Assembly (NCBI GenBank): GCA_023053545.1
Contig: JAKZAN010000006.1
Span: 11,229,412 to 11,293,411 of the forward strand
Direction of reading: 5' to 3'
Length of the DNA: 64,000 nt
Source: Lepidurus packardi
Lineage: Eukaryota; Arthropoda; Branchiopoda; Notostraca; Triopsidae
In this document: positions 12,282 through 23,452 of the stretch, piece after piece
Layout: every line of letters begins with the position of its first letter
Position numbering within the stretch: position 1 is the stretch's first letter
Translations under genes and position numbers: made by a program
The notes under the pieces: generated by a model
The model's input: the letters and a program-made list of their open reading frames with translations, nothing else
The model's database searches: none
Told to the model about the DNA's origin: nothing

Positions 12282-14350
12282 GAAGAAGACGAAGATTCTT
12301 GTGAGCTGCCGTTGCTAAATTCACTAGTTTTGTCCATGGCGTTTATAACTGAAGGTAAAGTATTCTTATGTTAAATGAACTAAATTTTTGAAAATGAATA
12401 TCTGCTTGATCATGTAGGCAATTGTTGGCTTGAGATGAAGCTCCGTTTGCGCTAATATTCCGTCTCGACACATTTATGAGCTGGTCCGAATATTTGGGAA
12501 GGTTCTTTGCAGGGTAAGTTGTTCCTTTGATAATATCGCTCCAAACGGAGTTTTCTGTAGTGAAATTTTTCAGGTTTTCTCATTCAATGCTCTAGGCTTC
12601 CTTTTTCGAGCCCCTAGTGCTCTTTCCTCGCTAGTTAATGCGAAGGCATTCCTAAAGAAAATTATCCGTGCATCTATGCGATTTCTCCAGCTGCAGCACC
12701 GAAGATCATCGTCATCATTATAGCTCTTCCCTCAACCCTTGCCTTGCCTTTGAACGCCGTCCTAGCTGATCCCGCTGATCGTCTGTACGTCGCCTTTGAT
12801 TCGGATTCGCCCGTTCTTGTGATGGAACTAGGAAACCCAGAGGGCACCATTTATGCTATTAGGTTTGGTTGCGGTAAATCGCCTAAAGATTTGCTGCAAT
12901 GTAACCTTCTGGGGGGCAGAAAAGCTTCCGTTGCTCCATTATGCGTTAGGTCTTCGCGTATTAGGTCTTTAAATGGTAGCAACGGAGCTTGTCTTGGGTT
13001 TGGGGGCGTGGTTTGGATGGATTTTGCAGCCCGATGGAAGTTAGGTAGGCCAGGGTTGAGTTCGAGTGTGGGTGTAAGAAGTGGAGTAAGTTTTTATCTT
13101 ATTTCTTTGTATCGAATACTAATACTTTTATTTTTTAGTTAAAAAAGGCTTTTCAACTGGATCCACTGCCGAAGATTATCTTTAATGGAAGCCTTTATGA
13201 CGCTAAACTCCGCCCACTTTATAAGAAGTCAAAGATTCTTGTGAGCTGCAGTTATCAGATTTGCCAGTTTCATCTTTGGTGGTCATTACGCATGGTAATT
13301 TTTTTATTTGAATGAACCAGATTTTTTTTTATTAATATCTGCCGTGTCATTCGATAATAGGCTTCAGATAGAGCTCCGTTGTGCTAATATTCCGTATTGG
13401 GGAAATACCACGAGCAGGTCCGCTCATTTTCCACGTGTTTTAAATTGTAGCAACGGAGCTTCTCCGGTGTTTGGTGGGCGTGGTTCGGGGGCATTGTGGG
13501 GCCCGTGGATGACCAGCAGGCAAGGGACGGTATTTCGTGTGTGGTGTTGAGAGTAAGTTTTAATTTCTTATTTTCTTTAAATCCTATACTAATGTTGTTC
13601 TTTTTATTCAAATAGACTAATTGGGTCTCCTGCATTATTACTGGACATACTCTTCAATGATATCTATGCCTTTATGTCGCTAAATTCCGTCCATTCTTAT
13701 AAGGAAATGAAGATTCTTGTGAGCTGCAGTTATCAGTTTCACCAGATTCGTTTCGATGTTCATTACGCAAGGTATTTTTTTAAATTTGAATGGATTAGAT
13801 TTTTTTTTTATTTTCGCCTTGTCCTTGGCTAATAGGCTTGCGATAGAGCTCCGTTGTGCTAATATTCTGTATTGGGAAATACCGCGAGCAGGCCCGCTCA
13901 TTTTCCGCGTTTTAAGTCTTACATGGTTAGCAAAGGAGCTTCTCTGGTGGGCGTGGTTCTAGGGCATTGTGGGGCCCGTGGAGGACCAGCAGGCAAGGGA
14001 CGGTATTTCGTGTGGTGTTGAAGAGGCGGAGTAAGTTTTAAATTCTTGTTTTCTAAATTGTGTGCTAAGGATGTTTTTATTTAAATAGGCTATCAATTGC
14101 ATCTCCTGCGTTATTACTGAATATTATCTTCGATGACGTCTCTGCCTTTATGTCGTTAAATTCCGTCCATTAGAAGAAAACGAAGCTTCTTGTGAGCTGC
14201 AATCAAATTCATCAGTTTCTTCCTTGGTGTTTGTTACTGGAGTTAAAGTATTTTAATTTGAATGAACTATTTTTTTTTTAAATTAGTATTTGCTTGGTCC
14301 CAGGCTGTTATGGGCTTCAGATGGAGCTCCGTATAGAAGTGCCGTGTGCT
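12282..14350 (+). repeat. Tandem array of about 475-bp modules, each with an exon-like cassette
   Basis: A shared segment containing TTCTTGTGAGCTGC occurs near 12290, 13235, 13710 and 14190. A second shared segment (GGAGCTTCTC) recurs near 12984, 13455 and 13935, spacing about 471-480. In each copy an AG acceptor is followed by two bases and then the same reading frame with an (E/D)SCEL core; the first three copies end at a GT donor-like site. A second pseudo-exon (ATAGAGCTCCGTTGTGCTAA) follows, then a GC-rich block. The constant splice phase suggests duplicated exons, but no protein family was recognised. Confidence 0.6.
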
Positions 14351-14538
14351 GCTCCGCTCATTTGCGATGATTTTTTGAAGCTTAGCTTGTTCCTTTGATA
14401 CTCCATCTTTGCTCCAAGGAGTTTCAGTAGGATTTTTTTATTTGTTCAGTAGTACTTTATTAAAATGTAATTGTTTTGTTCAAGGAGATCGCGCATTGGT
14501 TTTCGCGCAAAAGCATCGCGCTTTTTCTTTTTTTTTAG

Positions 14539-14766
14539 GCTAAATCGCCTGAGTTTAAATGACAGCGATTTTGATCCGAATGAGGTCCTTTTCCGTCACA
14601 AGAGTTGGGGAGCTATGTCTTCAGTGAAGGAACCGCTTAACATTGAGATACTTGACAATATGTTATTCACAACCTATTCTGGGCATTGTATGCGTTTCTC
14701 CGTATGCCCTTTACCGCCCGACTTCCCTGAATCCCTCGAGGGACTGCAATACGTCCTCTGTTCCTT
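14539..14766 (+). CDS. Possible internal coding exon, host gene unknown
   Basis: A strong pyrimidine tract and AG precede a 228-bp open frame (contains LNDSDFDPNEVLFRHKSWG and PLPPDFPESLEGL) that ends at a GTGAGT donor. A second exon-like block (about 14896-15055, acceptor TTTTACAG) is also open (SPLGFECLCSFYPLDQE) but its frame does not match the first. The two may belong to the gene whose exons are duplicated upstream. I cannot name a family. Confidence 0.3.
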
Positions 14767-15069
14767 GTGAGTTACTTCCCCAAGCTAATTAACTTCAGTT
14801 AATTATTAAGTTACTCAAAAAAGTATTATTCTATTATTTCTGTATTAATTTGAAGTTAACTTATAAATTGTACATTATTTCTTACGCTTTTACAGAATTG
14901 TGCTGGAGAAATGCGCACAGAATTAGGCGGACACATCAGCCCACTTGGTTTTGAATGCTTATGCTCATTTTATCCACTAGACCAAGAAATCTTCAGCACG
15001 AAGTTCATTCGCGACTCCATGGACCAGCGGGGTGTGCAAGATTTGAATAAGTATAGGTACTTTTGAGTC

Positions 15070-15741
15070 TTTGTCAACTTTCTTCATTTTCTTCAAATTC
15101 TGTTGTTGTTTTTAATTGCAATTATGCTGTGTATTGGAAGGAATTTGTAGCATTTTTGGTTCCATTTATGGCATGAAAACCCAGTTTAATGTGTAATAGA
15201 CGGCTAATTTGAAAGTTTTTGATATAGCGAACTTATAGTTCGCCAAACACTAATTGCTTTCGGCCGTTATAGCAATTGCAAAACTTGCTTCACTCTTTCG
15301 TCGATATGGTAAAAATGGAGTTTAAAAATGGATACGACATACAGTAGAGAAGAATGACCCACACGACCTTCTTTGACCAATTTTCCGAAAGCGATTTGGT
15401 CCAATAATAGAATTTCATAGCACTCCAAAAGTGTTCGCACGCCAACGCCTTTTCCGTAGTCTTGGTTAAGAGTCGATTCTAACTGCCTTAGCGTTCTTAT
15501 TCGCAAAAAAAAGGGAAAATGGTCATATTATGGTTCCTTTGGATCGTGATATACGATTCTTTTCAGAGGCCAGGTTAACATGAGCTAGACTGGAATTGAA
15601 GTATTAATCAGCAGCAGTTTAATTCGCGACTAGCAACGTTATCGACACAACTGTGACTTTGGATTGCGCCATAACCTAATCCGTAGGAAGGGAAACATGA
15701 AATTGGAAACTTCGAAGCTAAGCAGATCATTTAAAAACAGC
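15070..15741. other. No gene recognised
   Basis: Mostly AT-rich sequence with short frames only. A 79-codon minus-strand frame at 15267-15506 has no recognisable domain. Confidence 0.4.
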
Positions 15742-16471
15742 CTAATCTCTTAGCAAAACAGGAAAAGCAAGCCCAAGAAGCGGGGAAAACATTGGCCAAT
15801 GCTCAGCGATAGCACAACGTGTCGTCGAGCCGGAAGTTGCTGGTAAAACCGGTTCGGGTCGCGGGTGGGTAACAGCCTGGGTCGAGTACTGCTCAGATGC
15901 CTCGCTGGTACCCACCATACTGAAGACTTGGAATTTGATGCCAGGATCGGTGTCTCTCCGTTGCACCGAACTGATATTTAAACGGTAGGTGAAAGTGTCA
16001 CTGCCGTTGTCTTCACCAAGACGGCCGACATAAGTATCCGCAACAGGATCACCAACTGACTTTCCTTCCACTTCTATTTTATCATTGGAAGGTGTAGGTA
16101 AGATCCAGAAAGCACGGTGGGGGTGGGGGTTAGCGTGAACCGTTACTCGCACTTGGCCAGGCTTATTTTCCTCGAAGCCATACAGGGTGATGACATTGTG
16201 CGGCATCGGAGGGACTGAATCAGTATTGGATATCAATGTTTGGTAATTATTGATCTTGAAAATGTATTGTACATTGGGTATCCAAGGTGGTCTGGTCCAT
16301 AGCATTGTCCTCCTTTCTGAGCCAGTCGGCTTCCGCCATACACTGTAATACTTTATTGTTATCTTCTGGTATAAACCGTTGTTTCAAAACGCTGTTCATA
16401 GTAGCTTTTGTATTCTGGCCCACTTGCGAATATACTCTATAATCCTTGCTATCAACTTCAATAGCATTCAA
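15742..16471 (-). pseudogene. Ig-domain membrane protein fragment (fasciclin-3-like?), frameshifted
   Basis: Two overlapping minus-strand frames make one intronless stretch. The upstream frame (16471-16247) holds the end of an Ig domain with the pattern PEDNNKVLQCMAEAD, including the Cys before strand G. The frame then changes near 16270-16300 and continues to the stop at 15742 with a second Ig-like domain (Trp in AFWILPTPSND) and a hydrophobic tail (MFSPLLGLAFPVLL) that could anchor it in a membrane. The cysteine-poor second domain with polar loops recalls the third Ig domain of insect fasciclin 3, a cell adhesion protein; that match is from memory. It could be an exonised fragment, but the frame break without splice signals favours a pseudogene. 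Confidence 0.5.
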
Positions 16472-17099
16472 CCAATGAACTCAACCAATGAGCGAGCTGT
16501 TTTGCGGTCCGCGTTTTATACACACCGTGCTAACGATCGTAATCTTTATTGTGTCACCCTTTACCTGAAGCTACTTGTTAGGGACATTAATTTGATCCGT
16601 AACAATATTCTTGTATATTTATACGAAATATGGTAACTTCATCTTTGTCATTCCATTCTTTAAGGCATTGCTTTAATACTTCATGTAATGACCATAGAGT
16701 TGTTTTAATTATACGAGAGCAGTCATTTACTCTGTTGCATAATTTTCCACCAGCTCGACTGAAAGTATGGCTAGTGAAGAGTAGTAGATTTTCCGCGTCT
16801 AGCCTTTGAATGCTTACATAAAACTGGCGGTACTCTATAAATACTATATTGAGACGGTAGAATGTTTTTACATAACAAATATGCTGTGTAAGTGAACGAG
16901 AACCCTAAATTTGGGAAACTAAATTTTTTAGGAACATTAGACGGGAGGAAAGGTATGTTGTTGTCCTTGTAAAGTTGATATATAACGAGGCCAATGTTAT
17001 AGATGTTGTTGATTAATTGACGTCTAGTATTACATAGTACAGAATACGATTGACTATAAGCTAGGTGCAGGGCGAAGTATACTACACAAAGCGTTAATG

Positions 17100-17654
17100 A
17101 CTGCTCCTATTTTGTAGTCGTATAGAAACTGTCAAGATGATTGTCCGTGTGTTCGCGCGCCACATGTTTTGTGAGATTGTCATACCTGTTAAACACTTGC
17201 TTACAAGTATCGCAACTGTGTTGAATTTTATTGCTATTATTGGGAACATTGCAGATATAAGCAAGTGTCGCTCTAGGTTATAGGTACGCTGAAAAGATAA
17301 TCCGCAGGTATTACAGTTTTTTATTATAAAACGTGAATGTGACTCTTTCATGCTTTGATTAGGAGTTTCCAATAGTACATAGTCCTCTGTAATCGTTATT
17401 TTAGGCAAATCTTGTTGCTCTTCTGTGTAGTCGGTAATATTCGAATTAGGAGGTAGGTATGTTTGTATACCGGAGATGTTCCTTGTCTTATCGTTATTAC
17501 ATTGATTAATTACTGTATACATTTCTTTGTAATGTTCTTCTCTCATTTGCTTATCATTTGGACACTTTACCGCAAATTCTTTTTCAGTTGAGTAAGTGTG
17601 TCTTTTGGCAATAGTGGATGGCGTTGACGGGTTGTAGTGTATCTGCAGATGCAT
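17100..17654 (-). pseudogene. C2H2 zinc-finger protein fragment, frameshifted
   Basis: A 186-codon frame with a Ser/Thr/Asn-rich N-terminal half reaches one C2H2 finger (CNTCGLSFQRTYNLERH). After a frame change, the same strand encodes a second finger (CDTCKQVFNRYDNLTKH) ending near 17100. Two adjacent fingers in different frames indicate a one-base lesion near 17270. A Thr/Ile-rich frame at 18429-18140 on the same strand may be the N-terminal part of the same gene, separated by inserted GC-richer DNA at about 17660-18135. Function would be DNA binding, target unknown. Confidence 0.5.
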
Positions 17655-18779
17655 GCTTTTCTACTTGACTGTCACGTGTGTCGGTTGCTTGGACTTGCAA
17701 ATGGATAGCAGGTTGTACTAGGCTATATTTTATCTGCGATTCCTAGGTTGTATTGTCGATGGTTGTATTGTCGCGCTCTGCCTTTTCCGAATGTTGTATT
17801 TCCTTTCCTGTCCCAAACCGGACTCCCTCTTTTACATTTCCTTCCCCCTTTAATATCACTTGGTGACCTTTCTTTAGCGAATATCCCTCTTCCAACGTTG
17901 GTCCTTCGTTGACCCGGCCTTGCCCTTCGCCAAGAATCCTCCATCCACTCCCAAAACGTGCAAATCAAGCAAGGCCAACGTGTTTTAACCCCCTCGATAG
18001 CCTCGGCTTGTCGCCCTCTCCGCAATCACCTTGCCATACCCCATCGAGTCCCCAAGGATGACGCTTCGAGGAAAGCAGCCAAGGAGCCTGGGGAGCAACA
18101 AGGTTCAACACGGGTACGGAACGCCACAGTATATCAATGCTGTCAACTGTTGAGGGATTAATTTGTAAGTTAGTATTTTCTTGAAAATCGACTATTTCTT
18201 TTGGAATTGTTTCGATAGGTAGTTTTTGAGATATTCGTTTTAAAGAATTGCTTTGAATAGTATTAGAAGTGGTTCTGTGGATTTTCGTGCTTGTAGACAC
18301 TTTATCAGTTGGTAGCAATATTTGCGTGCAAGACAAGGCAGTCAAGTCAATTTCAAAGTCTCGTATGGTTGTAACCGAGTTTCGTGTGAGCAATACACGT
18401 GCAACGTTTTTTCCTGCACAACACCACAACGCTGTTCCTTCATTCCGTTACAGGAATCAAGCAAAGCAACCTGTGAAGCCGTATCTGAAATGCAAAATAA
18501 TAAATAAAAATATTATAAACGACATTTACCAAAGTCATCACCCAAAAGCGCGTACGCCGGGTTGAGGAGAAGTTCCCTAATAGCCTTATAGTTTTGTTCT
18601 TTGGCCACCGCAATTTTCTTCGGTACATATCTCCTCCAATTTACTGATGTAAACTTAGTTGCCTTCCCACTTCCGAGGAGCAAGTCCAATTCCCAAAGCA
18701 GCAGTAATATCGATATTATGAGTAAACAGTAAGCGTTTACATTTATTATTTTATGTAACGTATTTTAATTACATACATA
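17655..18779. other. Probable insertion within the zinc-finger gene, then AT-rich DNA
   Basis: Positions 17660-18135 are richer in GC than their flanks and interrupt the apparent zinc-finger coding region. No terminal repeats were found. From 18440 to 18780 no gene is recognised. Confidence 0.3.
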
Positions 18780-19732
18780 AGGAAAAGGAAACATTTGACT
18801 ACAATTACATGGCAAGTAATCCGTCATTTTGATCAATTTATTATTAATTTAGAACCGCTAAGGATTCATTACCAGTACATAATGAAATGTCCTGAGTTAG
18901 ACCTTTTGCTTAAATACCATTTTTACGTGTAGTTGGGAATCAGTTTATTTCTTATTTGGCTAATCGTTAGTTAATTGAGTTATTTCAATTAGCTATCAAC
19001 AATTAAATTTTTCCTTTCATTTAAAATCTCCTCCCATTGCTATCCATTTCAGAGAGCGCAGTTAAATTAAACAGTTGATTGTCATTATTGAAGAACTGAG
19101 TTAGGAAAAGGAAATATTTCAAAACTAACTAGTTCTGTTTGCACCGTTAATGCCAAAAAACTCTCATAATGGCGCTCGGGTCGTATTGCGCTATTAGAAC
19201 GCAGCTGTGGCTCGGTGGCAGCCCCTAAGGAAGCCTCTCCTCTTGGCGGTTAGCGTGTTTTGTCAGAATAAGTGGCTTAAAAAGTGGAACTTTTTGGAAG
19301 TTTTAGAGGTAAGAAACAAGTGGAGAATACTCGCATTCACTTAGACTTAATTAATGTACCAAGTTTAACGTATAAGTATGCCAGTTAAGCCCGTTCTTGC
19401 CATTTTTAAGAGCGATAACAGGCTGTCCGTTGCCTCCACACTCCAACGTTGTTCCAACGTTTAGATTTTTCTAAACAAACGAAATGTTTAGAAAAATGAA
19501 GGCTTTTTGTATTTTTACTTTTTTTCTATTTAACATAAGGAACTAGCAATAAGAAGAGCTTACTAGCATACAATGGGATAGAGTAGGCGCATTGAAATTG
19601 GCGTAATAAACTGCACGTGGTAAGCGTTCACTTTTGCGGGGAATTTTTCAGCACGATAGTGGAAAAAGGTCATTACTTTCCAGTTTCATGGCCATTTTTT
19701 ATTTGTAGATTGGTTTGGTTTCCATTTAATAC
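18780..19732. repeat. Duplicated block, copy 1 (left half)
   Basis: Starts with AAAGGAAACATTTGACTAC and runs to the left edge of Gypsy B. It is nearly identical to about 36800-37770, for example through ATGGCGCTCGGGTCGTATTG (19169 and 37208). Copy 1 continues on the far side of Gypsy B at 34338-34797. It contains a donor-like AGAG|GTAAGA site but no recognised gene. Confidence 0.88.
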
Positions 19733-19877
19733 TGTAGCGGTTCGCGAGTCGAACCGCTAGCGAACCTCCGGGCAAGTAGAGAGAGAGTTGCGAGGGGGAG
19801 TCGTAGAGCGGGCTCGGGAGAAGACAGACGCGAGGGGTGGAGGCGTGGTGCGTACCAGAATTGAACTCTACGCGACA
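19733..19877 (+). repeat. Gypsy B 5' LTR
   Basis: 145 bp, begins TG and ends CA. One visible difference from the 3' LTR (T or C in GAACTCNACG). Confidence 0.92.
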
Positions 19878-19879
19878 TT

Positions 19880-19897
19880 TGGTGTCAGGAGTGGGAT
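19880..19897 (+). promoter_or_regulatory. Gypsy B primer binding site
   Basis: TGGTGTCAGGAGTGGGAT, two bases after the 5' LTR. It starts TGG as expected for pairing with the CCA end of a tRNA; I do not assign the tRNA. Confidence 0.7.
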
Positions 19898-20040
19898 TCT
19901 GCAGCAATCCTGTGGTATTAATCAAAGTGTCATACGATTTCCAGTGACGGAGAGTGTTTGTGATTGGATTCCACGTTGGAAAGAACCTGATTTTGTGAAA
20001 AAAAAACAGTATTTTGTGAAAAAAGACACGTAATTTGCGC

Positions 20041-20240
20041 ATGAAACGTCAAGTTTCAGTGTTGCAGGATTTCATAGTTGCAGTGTTTCAGTGTTGCGAG
20101 TTTCACTGTTGAAGAATTTCAGTGTTGGCGAATTTCATAGTTGTGTCACTGCGGACCCAAGTGCATATCGCCGGTTACTTTCAGTGTTGACGAATTTCAT
20201 AGTTCGTCACCGGGTACTCAAGCGGATATCGCAGAGTTAT
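20041..20240 (+). repeat. Degenerate short repeats in the Gypsy B leader
   Basis: The words TTTCAGTGTTG and GAATTTCATAGTT recur several times between the primer site and gag, giving a low-complexity leader. Confidence 0.55.
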
Positions 20241-20256
20241 CCCCGGGCAAGTCAGA

Positions 20257-21294
20257 ATGGCCACCGAAGAGCTAATCAAAACGCTGTCGGCACTAACCCA
20301 AAGCTTGGTAGCCCAACAGTCGGCACTAACCCAAAGCGTGGCAACCCAACGGTCGGACCACGATCAACTGATCAAAAGCTTGGCAGCCCAACATTCCCGT
20401 AATACGAAGCCTATCTCTAAAACAGCGTCTACCATACCAACCTAAGATGGCGAAGGGGATGTACACGCCTGGCTGCGAAATTTCAAGTTGGCTTCAGAAA
20501 CGGAAGGATGGGACGACACGCTTAAGCGTAGGATTGCCATTAGCAAAATCCAAGGATTGGCCCTATCGTGGCATGAAACAGACGGACAGACCCACACTCG
20601 GTGGACGGACTGGCGGTCCAAGCTGGAGAAGGTGTTCGAAAAGAAAATGACGATGGAAGAGTGGTTGCCTTTAGTGAAGTCACGACGACAGGAGGCGGGA
20701 GAACCGGTGGTACATTATATCCTCAGGAAGGCCGCCCTTTGCAAGAGGTGCCCCCAAGGCATCAACGAGGAGGCCATAATCCCCTACCTGATCCGCGGAC
20801 TCGCCCGTCCTGAACACGCTGCCGCACTGATGGTCTCCCCGGCGGAAAGCATCAGTGATTTCATCGATGCAGCCCAGCGACTAGAGGAAATTACTGGCAT
20901 CCCCACACAAGAGCCCGTTAACGTACCGGGCACACCCAGCGGCATTGGTCACGATGGAGAGTTGATCGCGGGGATCCGCACCTTGTTAGCCAGAGTCGGT
21001 CATTCAGCCATGCCTTCAGACCACCCCAGGACCCCGCCCCGACCTGATTTTCCGCCAGATCCGAACGAAAGGAGAGGATGCTTCGAGTGCGGCAGAGTCG
21101 GACATTTGGCCAGAGACTGTCCAAATCGAAGGGCCTCCACGTGCTACAAATGTGGGGGAGGACACTTTAGCCGTAATTGCCCCAACTCCGACGGTTTTAA
21201 CCATGGTAGCGGAAATCGTCCGGGTCAAGATGCCGCTTACCGTAATCGGTCGGAAAACCCACGGGCCGCCCCGGGAGGGCAGGGTCGGCCCTAA
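20257..21294 (+). pseudogene. gag: Gypsy B gag, with in-frame stop
   Basis: ATG at 20257 opens a frame with repeated SALTQS/AAQ units, stopped by an in-frame TAA at 20443-20445. The same frame continues to 21294. The downstream part has a capsid-like helical region (KLEKVFEKKMTMEEWLPLV, VVHYILRKAALCKR) and two CCHC zinc knuckles near the end (CFECGRVGHLARDC and CYKCGGGHFSRNC), which bind and package element RNA. Translation from the Met at 20488 would give only the C-terminal part. Pol follows in the -1 frame. Confidence 0.82.
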
Positions 21295-21320
21295 CTTCCG
21301 CAGAAGCCCCTTTCGTCCCA

Positions 21321-23441
21321 GTGGTTTCGACAACTTCTCTGGGTAGTCGACCAACCACTTTGACGTTCATCTTCATCCATTTGGGCAGATGTATCGACGG
21401 AGTACCAGCAGTAGTGGATTCGGGTGGCGCACGATCGTTAGTACGAGAAGACATGATAAGCGGAATTCGTGACCAAATCGAACCATATTTAGGTCCGAAT
21501 ATTTGTGGAGCGGCCAAGGAAGATTTGCCGGTTATGGGAACACTTGAACTCCGAGTTGTGTGGAAGGCCGGAGGAGTAGACACAGTCAACCGATTTATCG
21601 TGGTCCGGCACTGCCCATTCCCCGTTATACTCGGCGTAGACTGGATGGGGCGGAATGACGTTGGCGCCATGGTACTGGGTAGAAGCACTATTGCCGTCCC
21701 GCGCGTGAGTCAACGGCTTCACATACCGAAGACAGAATCGTGGGTTTTGGAACAAATCGAGGACCAAAGTGTCGAGCTATCGACGGATTTAACAAATAAT
21801 TCCACGGCATTCGGAGGTACTGGGACGGTCGCCGAACCAGTAGGACCAGTCAGCCAACAGGAAGAACTACCTACAATCCCCACAGTTCTTCCAGATATTT
21901 CTGTGGAACTGAACACCGAAGAATCGTGGGTTTTGAAACAAATCGAGGACCAAAGTATTGTGGCGGTCGCCGAACCAGTAGGACCAGTCAGTCAACAGGA
22001 AGAGCTGCCTACAATCCCCACAGTACTTCTAGATATTTCTGTGGAACCCAACCCCGAAGAATCGTGTTGGTCCCCTCCCGGCTTCGACCCAGTCACGGAG
22101 AGCTTAGGCATCTGTACTATCTGCGGTACCACGTCCCTACCCGCCTCTACCATGGTTTTCGTTCGAGTTCACGCCCCTCGAGGTTCTCCGGAGACGGTGG
22201 TCGTTCCGTTAGTCCGTCACGCTCGATCTAGAAGAGAGTGGGTGATTCCCGAGAGCATACTCGCCGTGCAGGAAGGCTTCATAGATATTCCAGTGGTCAA
22301 TTTAAGTTCGTCGCCAATTAAATTCCGAAGCGGTCAACGCCTATGCAGAGTAACGAAGCCAGGGATGCCAGTAGCCGAAGTTAAGGAGACGAATGGATCA
22401 CCCGATGTAATCCTAAGCGTGTCCGAAGGAAATGCCGCCTCCAAGTCACCGTTGCAACTGGATATCAACCCTGAACTCCCGCCCAGAGAATCCGAAGCCG
22501 TACGACAACTTGTTCAGAAGTACCAACATTGCTTTCAAGAATCTGAGGGCAGCTTGGGCCATACGGATATTGTTAGACACCGGATCGAGACTTCTGACGC
22601 CCCGCCCCTTTCCTGCCTCCCTCGAAGATTGTCGCCGGGAGAAAGAGAAGTAATAGCCGGACAAGTATCCGACATGTTGGAAAAGGGAATAATTACCTCA
22701 TCAGAAAGTCCTTGGTCGTCTCCAGTCGTGCTGGTACGGAAGAAGAATGGAGAGCTGCGATTCTGCGTGGATTACCGACGTCTTAATGCGGCCACAAAAA
22801 GAGACGTATACCCCCTGCCGAGGATTGATGACGTTTTGGATCGGATTGGAAACGCAAAATACTTCACTTCCCTAGACTTGGCTAGCGGTTACTGGCAAGT
22901 AGCAGTGGATCCTGAATATCAAGAAAAGACAGCTTTCGTGACTCCAGATGGTCTCTATGAATTCAAGAGGATGCCATTCGGTTTAAGCAACGCGCCTGCC
23001 ACCTTCCAGCGACTCATGGACAGAGTCTTAGTTGGCTTAAAATGGCATCAGTGTCTGGTCTACCTGGATGACGTATTGGTTTATGGAACAACATTTGAAG
23101 AACACCAGAGTCGATTGCAGACTGTACTAGAGGCGATTTCCCGGGCTGGACTTACCTTGAAAACCCAGAAGTGTGCGTTCGCCTACGAGGAGATTAAGTT
23201 CCTGGGCCATGTCCTGAATCACCAAGGAATCCGGCCTGACCCAGATAAAGTTCGTGCCGTCACGGAATTTCCAGTACCCCAGAATGTTCGTCAAGTACGA
23301 AGCTTCCTTGGCCTCAGCAGCTATTACCGAAGATTCGTTCCCCGCTTCGCAGCCGTCTCGAAACCACTCACGGAAAGCGCCAAGTATGGAAGTGGGACAT
23401 TAAGCAACAGGCTGCTTTTGACGGACTTCGCCAGTTACTAA
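21321..23441 (+). CDS. pol: Gypsy B pol, protease and reverse transcriptase part
   Basis: The frame is open upstream of 21321 and overlaps the end of gag in the -1 frame, so expression is probably by ribosomal frameshift. A retroviral-type aspartic protease comes first with DSG rather than the usual DTG (VVDSGGARSLV). A linker with an internal duplication (21735-22066) follows, then the reverse transcriptase with catalytic YLDD near 23060 and FLGLSSYYRRFV at its end. The frame breaks near 23388: reading shifts by one base and the RNase H and integrase continue in the next ORF. Without suppression of that break, integrase would not be made. Confidence 0.88.
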   Translation: MVSTTSLGSRPTTLTFIFIHLGRCIDGVPAVVDSGGARSLVREDMISGIRDQIEPYLGPNICGAAKEDLPVMGTLELRVVWKAGGVDTVNRFIVVRHCPFPVILGVDWMGRNDVGAMVLGRSTIAVPRVSQRLHIPKTESWVLEQIEDQSVELSTDLTNNSTAFGGTGTVAEPVGPVSQQEELPTIPTVLPDISVELNTEESWVLKQIEDQSIVAVAEPVGPVSQQEELPTIPTVLLDISVEPNPEESCWSPPGFDPVTESLGICTICGTTSLPASTMVFVRVHAPRGSPETVVVPLVRHARSRREWVIPESILAVQEGFIDIPVVNLSSSPIKFRSGQRLCRVTKPGMPVAEVKETNGSPDVILSVSEGNAASKSPLQLDINPELPPRESEAVRQLVQKYQHCFQESEGSLGHTDIVRHRIETSDAPPLSCLPRRLSPGEREVIAGQVSDMLEKGIITSSESPWSSPVVLVRKKNGELRFCVDYRRLNAATKRDVYPLPRIDDVLDRIGNAKYFTSLDLASGYWQVAVDPEYQEKTAFVTPDGLYEFKRMPFGLSNAPATFQRLMDRVLVGLKWHQCLVYLDDVLVYGTTFEEHQSRLQTVLEAISRAGLTLKTQKCAFAYEEIKFLGHVLNHQGIRPDPDKVRAVTEFPVPQNVRQVRSFLGLSSYYRRFVPRFAAVSKPLTESAKYGSGTLSNRLLLTDFASY
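21735..22066 (+). repeat. Internal tandem duplication in the Gypsy B pol linker
   Basis: A unit starting ESWVLxQIEDQS and including VAEPVGPVSQQEELPTIP occurs twice (about 21735-21918 and 21919-22066), the second shorter by about 36 bases. It lies between protease and reverse transcriptase and keeps the frame. Confidence 0.85.
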
Positions 23442-23452
23442 CAACCCCACCC

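Noticed and set aside
12744-13142. Plus-strand ORF of 132 codons
   Set aside because: The first 50 codons look protein-like, but the rest runs through repeat modules and intron-like sequence. No family recognised.
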